DNA from: Actinomycetes bacterium
Lineage (GTDB): Bacteria; Actinomycetota; Acidimicrobiia; Acidimicrobiales; RAAP-2
Length of the DNA: 17,899 nt
Assembly: GCA_021801615.1 (NCBI GenBank)
Contig: JAJYXS010000046.1
Coordinates: 1-17,899 of the forward strand
Direction: 5' to 3'
Part shown: positions 13,158 through 17,899 of the stretch, in pieces
Position numbering within the stretch: position 1 is the stretch's first letter
Layout: every line of letters begins with the position of its first letter
The notes under the pieces: model-generated
Database searches by the model: none
Told to the model about the DNA's origin: nothing
What the model saw: the letters and a program-made list of their open reading frames with translations, nothing else
Position numbers and translations under genes: made by a program

Positions 13158-14522
13158 TCAACTGCTCCACGGGGGCTTCGGGTACAAGGGGCGCACGGAG
13201 CCCACGGCGTTCGTAGGCAGCACCTGGACCAGTGTCGGCTTGCCATGCACCAGTTGCCACTGGAAGCAGAAGACCAGCCCGTCGACGTTCTCCCCGAGAG
13301 CGTTGAACTTCACGGGACCTTGCACCGACGTCATGGTCTTGCCGCTGTGCAGGTACTGGATGATCTTCTTGTTTGTGAGGCTGTGCGTCGCGTCCACGGC
13401 CTGCGTAAGGACCTCACCGACCGAGTACGCCTCCGCGGTTGTCGCGGTGACGTCCGTCGCGGTGCCGCCGTACGTCTTGATGTACTCCTTCACCATCGCC
13501 TCGCTGAGGGGGTTCTTGATCCCCGGGTACCAGCCGTTCGGGTTCATGATCCCGATGGCGTTCTTTGTGCCGACGGCTTTCAGGAACGTCGCGCCTTCGT
13601 CTGGACCGGAGGTGAAGATCAGGGCCTTCGGGTTGTAATGAGCCGTCTCGAAGGCGCTCATGAAGGCGGAGACGGTCGGGACGTCGACCGACCCGACGAG
13701 GGCGATCTGCGCCTTGCTCGCGGCCATCGCGTCCGCGATCGGGGTGAAGTCGGTCGTCTCTGTCGGGAACACCTTTGTGTAGACGGTCTTCACTCCCGCC
13801 TTCTCGAGGATCGAGCGTGCAGTCGGGAACGCGGACGAGGTGAAGATTGTTGTGATCGTCGCGTACGCGGCCGTCGTGGGCCGCTTGGACTTCGGCATCG
13901 ACGCGATCCACTTGGCGAAGGGCGTCAGGCCTGTCGCGACGGGATAGGAGACGTCGAAGACGTTGTCGAGGTGCTGCTTGAAGATGTCCGGCGCGCCCCC
14001 GGCACCTTCGACGAGCGCGTAGCCGAAGCGGTGCGCGACCTTCGCGGAGGGCAAGGTCAGGAGCGACGAGAACGGGCCGATCGTGAGTGTCACGTGGTCG
14101 TGAGCGATCAGGGTGTCGTAATTGGTCGCGGCCTGCGTCGGTGTCGACTTGTCCGAGATGATCTTGAGCTCGATCTTGCGGCCCAGCAGGCCGCCGTGGG
14201 CGTTCTGGTAGGCCTGCCAGAGGTGGTACCCGCGTGTGAAGTCCTTGCCGGCGCCGGAGAAGTCTCCCGACAGCGACAATGAGGCGCCGATGACCACCGG
14301 CTTTGCGGCTGCGGCGCGCTCGTGGGCGCCCGGCGCGGCGGCCGAGAGACCTGCCCAGCCGGCGAGGACGACCCCCGCCGCCAGGGCCCCGGCCGTGCCG
14401 GTCCGTGCGAGCACCTGGCCGGGGATGCGCCGCGCGCTCTGCTTGGGTTGCGAAGGGCTCGAGCCGCCGATCGGCCCGCGACGCCCTCTCCTTGCTCTCC
14501 ATTTTCTGCTCATGCTGTGCAT
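13158..14522 (-). CDS. HAAT-type substrate-binding protein (type I PBP, LivJ/K-like)
   Basis: This 454-aa exported binding protein delivers substrate to the LivHMGF importer. The n-region is long and basic (about 40 residues with RRGRRG and ARR), followed by the hydrophobic core TAGALAAGVVLAGWAGLSAAA with likely cleavage near residue 66. The mature chain starts PVVIGASLSLSGDFSGAGKDF, the usual Peripla_BP_6 opening, and contains the GLLGRKIELKIISDKSTPTQAATNYDTLI segment. No lipobox cysteine is present, so it is not an evident lipoprotein. ATG 14522 has GGGAGG 4 bases upstream; ATG 14513 is a weaker alternative. It lies 74 bases after the dehydrogenase gene and 106 before livH. HAAT binding proteins take branched-chain amino acids, amides, urea or aromatic and short-chain carboxylates; the ligand is unknown. 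Confidence 0.9.
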   Translation of the reverse strand: MHSMSRKWRARRGRRGPIGGSSPSQPKQSARRIPGQVLARTGTAGALAAGVVLAGWAGLSAAAPGAHERAAAAKPVVIGASLSLSGDFSGAGKDFTRGYHLWQAYQNAHGGLLGRKIELKIISDKSTPTQAATNYDTLIAHDHVTLTIGPFSSLLTLPSAKVAHRFGYALVEGAGGAPDIFKQHLDNVFDVSYPVATGLTPFAKWIASMPKSKRPTTAAYATITTIFTSSAFPTARSILEKAGVKTVYTKVFPTETTDFTPIADAMAASKAQIALVGSVDVPTVSAFMSAFETAHYNPKALIFTSGPDEGATFLKAVGTKNAIGIMNPNGWYPGIKNPLSEAMVKEYIKTYGGTATDVTATTAEAYSVGEVLTQAVDATHSLTNKKIIQYLHSGKTMTSVQGPVKFNALGENVDGLVFCFQWQLVHGKPTLVQVLPTNAVGSVRPLYPKPPWSS

Positions 14523-14596
14523 GGCCCCTCCCTATGATCGTGCCTTGCGCTGATGGAAGGCTCTTACTGGTAGCGGTGACATGGCGAGATGTGCGG

Positions 14597-15781
14597 TCAT
14601 CGGGACGTGTGGTCGAGCGAGCCGATTGGCGAAGTGGCAACCGACCCCGTCTGGGCTCCGTCCCCCCCTGCCGGCGGCTCGCCGGCTCTGGTGCCGCCGA
14701 CTCCCGTCGCCGGCTCGGCGTCCGTGGGCAGCGGGTTGAGCCCGTCGCTGACCTGGGCCTCTTCGCTCTCGAGGACCATGCCGGCCCCGCGTGCCAGGAC
14801 CTTCGCGAGCGCGGCGAAGTCCTCCTCGCCCATTCCGGCCCCGATCGCGGCCTGGAGCAGCTCGTGGACGAGCCCGGCGACCGGCATGGGGACCTCGAGC
14901 GAGCGGGCGGACGCGAGCCCGAGGTCGAAGTCCTTGCGGAGCAGGCGCGTCGTGAACATCGGTTTGAAATCGAGGTTCACGAGCGCCGGGGTCTTGTACC
15001 GGGTGAACATCGATCCCATGACCGAGTCGTTCAGGAATGAGAGGAAGTCTCGGCGCGCCACCCCGCCTTTCTCCGCGAGCAGCGTGACCTCGACGAGCGA
15101 TTGGAACACCACGCCCAACAGGAGGTTGTGGCAGAGCTTCACGAGCCTCGAGAGGTCCCCGTCTCCGACGTAGGTTGCTTCTCGGGCGACGACGTGGAGG
15201 AACGGCAGCACCTCTTCGAAGGCGTCGCGCGGGCCCGACACGGCCATCGTGAGCTTTCCTGCAGCCGCGACCTTTGGGTTGCCGCTCACAGGAGCGGCGA
15301 GGAAGGCGACGTTCCGCTCGCCGAGCACACGCCGTGCCTCGGCACTGGCCTCCTCGGACACCGTCGAGCAGTCGACGACGACGCGGGGGAGGCGCGTGGC
15401 CGAGCGCAGTCCCGCTCGTTCGTCGAGCACCCCGAGCAGGTCGTCGGAGGACGCGACGGTGATGAAGACGACGTCTCGGTCGGCGAGGTCGCCGATGGAA
15501 GGGACGACGAGCGCGCCGAGGGCAGCGAGGGATTCGGTCTTGGACCGCGTGCGGTTGTAGACGGTCACGTCGTGCCCGGCCCGCACGAGCCGAGAGGCCA
15601 TCGCGGTGCCCATCCTGCCCGTGCCGATCCAGCCGAACCTCGCGTGCGGAGCAGCGCTCCTGGTTGCGGTGTCGTCATCGTCGTCCGAGCGCTGGATCGG
15701 TGCGGGTGCGCTTCCGTGCGGATCGCGCAGGGTGGAGATCCCCGCTGGTCCCGGCCGCCCCTCGGGCGCAACCGATTGCAT
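14597..15781 (-). CDS. Beta-hydroxyacid dehydrogenase (3-hydroxyisobutyrate dehydrogenase-like)
   Basis: This 394-aa NAD(P)-dependent oxidoreductase oxidises a beta-hydroxyacid or reduces its semialdehyde. The Rossmann motif GWIGTGRMGTAMA is at about 50-62 and is followed by VYNRTRSK, where R77 hints at NADP preference. The substrate loop is DCSTVSEEAS, lacking the Pro usual in DxSTxxP. APVSGNPKVAAAGKLTMAVSG is a variant of the usual glycine-rich stretch. The presumed catalytic lysine is K215 with N219 (VKLCHN). The core is about 290 aa. It carries an extra N-terminus of about 48 residues with an Asp5 run, and a Gly/Pro-rich tail of about 55 residues. ATG 15781 has GAGGGG directly upstream, and no later Met precedes the Rossmann fold. 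It sits between the hydrolase and the binding protein. Substrate unknown. Confidence 0.88.
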   Translation of the reverse strand: MQSVAPEGRPGPAGISTLRDPHGSAPAPIQRSDDDDDTATRSAAPHARFGWIGTGRMGTAMASRLVRAGHDVTVYNRTRSKTESLAALGALVVPSIGDLADRDVVFITVASSDDLLGVLDERAGLRSATRLPRVVVDCSTVSEEASAEARRVLGERNVAFLAAPVSGNPKVAAAGKLTMAVSGPRDAFEEVLPFLHVVAREATYVGDGDLSRLVKLCHNLLLGVVFQSLVEVTLLAEKGGVARRDFLSFLNDSVMGSMFTRYKTPALVNLDFKPMFTTRLLRKDFDLGLASARSLEVPMPVAGLVHELLQAAIGAGMGEEDFAALAKVLARGAGMVLESEEAQVSDGLNPLPTDAEPATGVGGTRAGEPPAGGDGAQTGSVATSPIGSLDHTSR

Positions 15782-15874
15782 CCCCTCAGTATCCGGAGCC
15801 GAGCAGGCGCTGTCAAGCCATCACCCCATCTCGGTTTCGGCGGTAGGGGCGGGTGTGCCTGCGCCAGCGTCGGA

Positions 15875-17029
15875 TCAGCCTGCTGGGGGCGGCGCGACGG
15901 GCCTGAGGTGGTCCGCCATCCAGTCGGCGAAGGCCGATCGTGACGCGAACGCGTGGTTCGTCAGGCCGTGGTTCCCGTCGTCGATCATGAGCAGCTCCGC
16001 ACCGGGCGCCTCGGCCGCGAGCCGCTCCGCCTGGGAGGGTCTGACGATCCGGTCCTGGCCCCCGTGGACGACGAGGAGCGGCCGGGTGATGCGCTGCGCC
16101 GCCCCCTCGAGCGTCAGCCGACCGGCGAACGCCCGTGCGGCATCGTCGTCGGCGCAACGGGATCGGTGCCGGAGCGTGTCGCGCGTCATCTGGGGGAGGC
16201 CGTCCCAGTCGAGATCGAAACGGTAGGGACCGGCGAGCTCGACACCGGCTGAGAAGCGGTCGTCGAACGCCATGGCCCGCGCCGCGTAGTAGCCGCCCAA
16301 GCTCACTCCGAACATGCCGGCTCGGGACGCATCGACGTCTGGGCGCCCCGTCAGGAAGTCCAGCGCAGCCGTCCCGACTTGCTCGTATGCAGGCTCGATC
16401 GGAAGCTCGTACTCGCTCTCGCCTTGGCCTGGGCCATCGAGCGCGAGCGTCGCCATTCCCCGCGAGCAGAAGTACCCGGCAGTCGTCTGGAGCTCCTCTT
16501 TCACCGAATCGAGCCCCGGAGCCATCACGACGACCGGTGGCAGCTCGCCGCCGGTGCGGGGCACGCGGAGATAGGCCGGGAGATTGGTCCCGCGGTAGGG
16601 AACCAGGACACGCTCGGCTGGCGGGTGGAGCCCTGGGGCGCCCTTCACGTACGACGCGACGGCGCGCTCGTGAGCTGCTCGTTGCTGTGCGGGGTCGACG
16701 ACGAAGACGAACTTCGCCCAGTGCCATGCGAGGCCGGCGCGCCGCCACGCAGCCATGGCCGTGGTGAGGTGGCCGGCGCTCTCCGCACGCGACGCGAGCG
16801 TCTCGTACCCCTCCGCAGTCCGTCCCCATTCCCGGCACCACTCCTCCCACCGGGAGATGCGCGCGAGCGTGCGGGTGAAGTCCAGGTAGTCGGTGCCGTT
16901 GTGAGCGAAGCGCGGTCCCCAGTGTGCCGCCGCGGCCGCGACCAGCGGGTCTGCACGGCGGTCCGTCTCGGACATGTCGGTCTCAGGCATCTGCGTCTCG
17001 TCGGTCTCGGGCATCTGCATCTCGGACAT
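15875..17029 (-). CDS. Alpha/beta-hydrolase, DHPON hydrolase/Ayg1-like
   Basis: This 384-aa hydrolase has a helical cap region at about 25-135 followed by an alpha/beta-hydrolase core. Visible motifs are PGLDSVKEEL (171-180), nucleophile S243 in GVSLGGYYAARA, D326 in GGQDR and H354 in GNHG. Size, cap and spacing resemble 2,6-dihydroxypseudooxynicotine hydrolase and fungal Ayg1-type enzymes, which cleave C-C bonds of beta-dicarbonyl-like or polyketide substrates; ordinary esterase activity is an alternative. The N-terminus consists of MPETD/MSETD repeats and the start is uncertain. ATG 17029 is used here. ATG 17082 has the best ribosome site (GGAGAGG) but is in another frame, suggesting a frameshift near the start. 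It is the first gene of the catabolic/transport operon, 93 bases before the dehydrogenase. Confidence 0.82.
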   Translation of the reverse strand: MSEMQMPETDETQMPETDMSETDRRADPLVAAAAAHWGPRFAHNGTDYLDFTRTLARISRWEEWCREWGRTAEGYETLASRAESAGHLTTAMAAWRRAGLAWHWAKFVFVVDPAQQRAAHERAVASYVKGAPGLHPPAERVLVPYRGTNLPAYLRVPRTGGELPPVVVMAPGLDSVKEELQTTAGYFCSRGMATLALDGPGQGESEYELPIEPAYEQVGTAALDFLTGRPDVDASRAGMFGVSLGGYYAARAMAFDDRFSAGVELAGPYRFDLDWDGLPQMTRDTLRHRSRCADDDAARAFAGRLTLEGAAQRITRPLLVVHGGQDRIVRPSQAERLAAEAPGAELLMIDDGNHGLTNHAFASRSAFADWMADHLRPVAPPPAG

Positions 17030-17073
17030 CCTCGGATATCTCCCTCTCGGTCCGTCTCGAGCATCTGGGTGCG
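16962..17073 (-). repeat. Degenerate 24-bp repeats at hydrolase N-terminus
   Basis: Two 24-bp copies (16977-17000 and 17001-17024, two mismatches) encode MPETDETQ-like octets. A partial copy at about 16962-16976 gives MSETD, and a diverged copy at 17051-17073 encodes TQMLETD, but in a different frame. The outermost copy is 50 bases from its neighbour, two bases more than two whole units, so it lies out of register. Confidence 0.7.
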
Positions 17074-17104
17074 CCTCTTCATGATCCTCTCCGGGCATCC
17101 CGCG

Positions 17105-17138
17105 CCCCGCCATCCCCGCCATCCCCGCCATCCCCGCC
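17105..17138. repeat. 9-bp tandem repeat upstream of hydrolase
   Basis: The unit CCCCGCCAT occurs three times in a row (17105-17131), followed by a partial CCCCGCC. On the minus strand this reads GGGGATGGC repeated, a series of ATGs each directly after a G-run. The period of nine keeps them in the hydrolase frame (Met-Ala-Gly repeats). Confidence 0.85.
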
Positions 17139-17218
17139 CCGCCTCTGTGCCCTGTTCGCGCGAGCGGTTGCGATCGGTCTCCCGAGCGGCGTCGGGCGAC
17201 AGGCCTCACCAGTGTCCA

Positions 17219-17239
17219 ACAATCGTTTGTCGCTAGAGT
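17219..17239 (+). promoter_or_regulatory. Possible operator dyad and -10 of E1 alpha gene
   Basis: Within the 247-base divergent spacer, ACAA-TCGT-TTGT (17219-17230) is a short dyad, and TAGAGT (17234-17239) fits an actinobacterial -10 consensus TAnnnT about 38 bases before the E1 alpha start. No clear -35 is seen. A regulator bound at the dyad would overlap the promoter. The half-sites are only four bases long, so support is weak. Confidence 0.25.
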
Positions 17240-17276
17240 CTGTCGCGAGAGTCGAGCGCATGGAGGTGGCGCGGGC

Positions 17277-17899
17277 ATGACCGAGCTTCGGGATCACCGG
17301 GCGGCCACGCATCTGCCGGGCGCCGAGCCGGCTTCCGCACCCGCGCTGGCGCCCCTGGACGTGCGGTTGCGGATCTACGAGATGATGGTCGAGATGCGCG
17401 ACTTCGAGAAGCGCGCGTACGACCTGTTCCTGCAGGGGCTCGTGAAGGGCACGAGCCATCTGGGTCTCGGCCAGGAAGCGGTCGCGGCCGGGTTCGCGGC
17501 CGCGATGCGGCCGTCGGACTACACGTTCGCGACCTACCGCGGGCACAACCACACCCTCGCGCGCGGCGCGCCGATGGCGGCCGTCATGGCCGAGCTCATG
17601 GGGCGGCACTCCGGGCTGATGGCCGGCAAGGGCGGCTCCATGCACCTCACGAGCGTGGCGCACCGGATGATGGGTTCCTACGCGATCGTCGGCGCGCACC
17701 TCACGATCGCGAACGGTGCAGCGTGGTCCTCCAAGCTTCGCGGCACCGGAGAGGTGGCGGTCTGCTTCTTCGGTGACGGCACCACCAATATCGGCGCCTT
17801 CCACGAAGCGTTGAACCTCGCCGCCGTCTGGAAGCTTCCGGTCGTGTTCGTCTGCGAGAACAACCGGTGGATGGAGTACACGCCGATCTCCTCGGTGAC
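17277..17899 (+). CDS. TPP-dependent 2-oxoacid/acetoin dehydrogenase E1 alpha (partial)
   Basis: The first 207 residues of the gene are inside the window; the 3' end is cut off (family about 320-360 aa). The protein is the alpha chain of an E1 component, which decarboxylates a 2-oxoacid (pyruvate or branched-chain) or cleaves acetoin with thiamine diphosphate, working with E1 beta, E2 and E3. Visible motifs are TSHLGLGQEAVAAGF, the YRGHNH substrate/TPP loop (87-92), GKGGSMH (118-123), and the TPP/Mg motif GDGTTN (166-171) continuing to the ENN at 194-196. ATG 17277 has GGAGG 10 bases upstream. It is divergent from the hydrolase operon. An E1 beta gene would be expected just beyond the window. 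Acetoin, pyruvate and branched-chain types cannot be separated from this half. Confidence 0.92.
   Translation, partial: MTELRDHRAATHLPGAEPASAPALAPLDVRLRIYEMMVEMRDFEKRAYDLFLQGLVKGTSHLGLGQEAVAAGFAAAMRPSDYTFATYRGHNHTLARGAPMAAVMAELMGRHSGLMAGKGGSMHLTSVAHRMMGSYAIVGAHLTIANGAAWSSKLRGTGEVAVCFFGDGTTNIGAFHEALNLAAVWKLPVVFVCENNRWMEYTPISSV

Noticed and set aside
12927..14282. 451-codon + strand frame opposite the binding-protein gene
   Set aside because: No domain; the opposite strand encodes a full type I periplasmic binding protein with a signal peptide.
9338..14522. Firm assignment of the importer to leucine/isoleucine/valine
   Set aside because: HAAT importers carry many substrates, and the neighbouring hydrolase and dehydrogenase do not fit simple branched-chain amino acid uptake; liv symbols mark family only.

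Overview
The window is high-GC DNA with frequent GTG starts, strong Shine-Dalgarno sites and tightly overlapping genes. An MtrA-MtrB-LpqB-like signalling operon, an eRF1/Vms1-like protein next to a long ribosome-hibernation factor, and a PIG-V-type membrane mannosyltransferase together suggest an actinomycete-type bacterium (Actinomycetota). A deep lineage such as Acidimicrobiia would fit, but that is a guess. There are no rRNA or tRNA genes, insertion sequences or CRISPR arrays.

Region A (1-3377, + strand): after a 327-base leader without a convincing gene come three genes. They are an eRF1-like (baeRF/Vms1-type) protein with a zinc ribbon, a 474-aa multidomain ribosome-hibernation factor (cold-shock-like, NTF2-like, HPF and two S30AE C-terminal repeats) and a small VOC/glyoxalase-fold protein. 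The first two overlap by 8 bases and look like a coupled stress module acting on resting or stalled ribosomes.

Region B (3378-5021): a 363-base spacer carries what looks like the truncated 5' end of an FAD/NAD oxidoreductase gene. It is followed by a polytopic PIG-V/GPI-mannosyltransferase-2-like protein (+).

Region C (5022-7728, - strand): an OmpR-family response regulator, a sensor histidine kinase and a GerMN-domain lipoprotein sit in that order with 4-base overlaps, a compact counterpart of mtrA-mtrB-lpqB.

Region D (7729-9256): a 487-base divergent spacer contains a minisatellite of five 29-bp units and leads to a LacI-family repressor gene (+).

Region E (9338-17029, - strand): this is an apparent seven-gene operon. 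Transcription runs from an alpha/beta-hydrolase of the DHPON-hydrolase/Ayg1-like type, through a beta-hydroxyacid dehydrogenase, to a complete branched-chain-amino-acid-type (HAAT) ABC importer: binding protein, two permeases and two ATPases. Divergent from the hydrolase, and cut by the window edge, is a TPP-dependent 2-oxoacid/acetoin dehydrogenase E1 alpha gene (+). Importer, hydrolase, dehydrogenase and E1 together suggest uptake and breakdown of a small carboxylate or keto compound, with the LacI protein as a possible but unproven regulator.

A recurring oddity is short tandem duplication (9-29 bp units) at or near gene boundaries. It occurs at the start of the eRF1-like gene, the kinase/lipoprotein junction, the convergent spacer at 4959-5021, the minisatellite, and the 5' end of the hydrolase gene, where one repeat copy is out of register and may mark a frameshift. 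The best candidates for something undescribed are the hibernation-factor architecture with its eRF1-like partner, and the hydrolase/HAAT catabolic operon.
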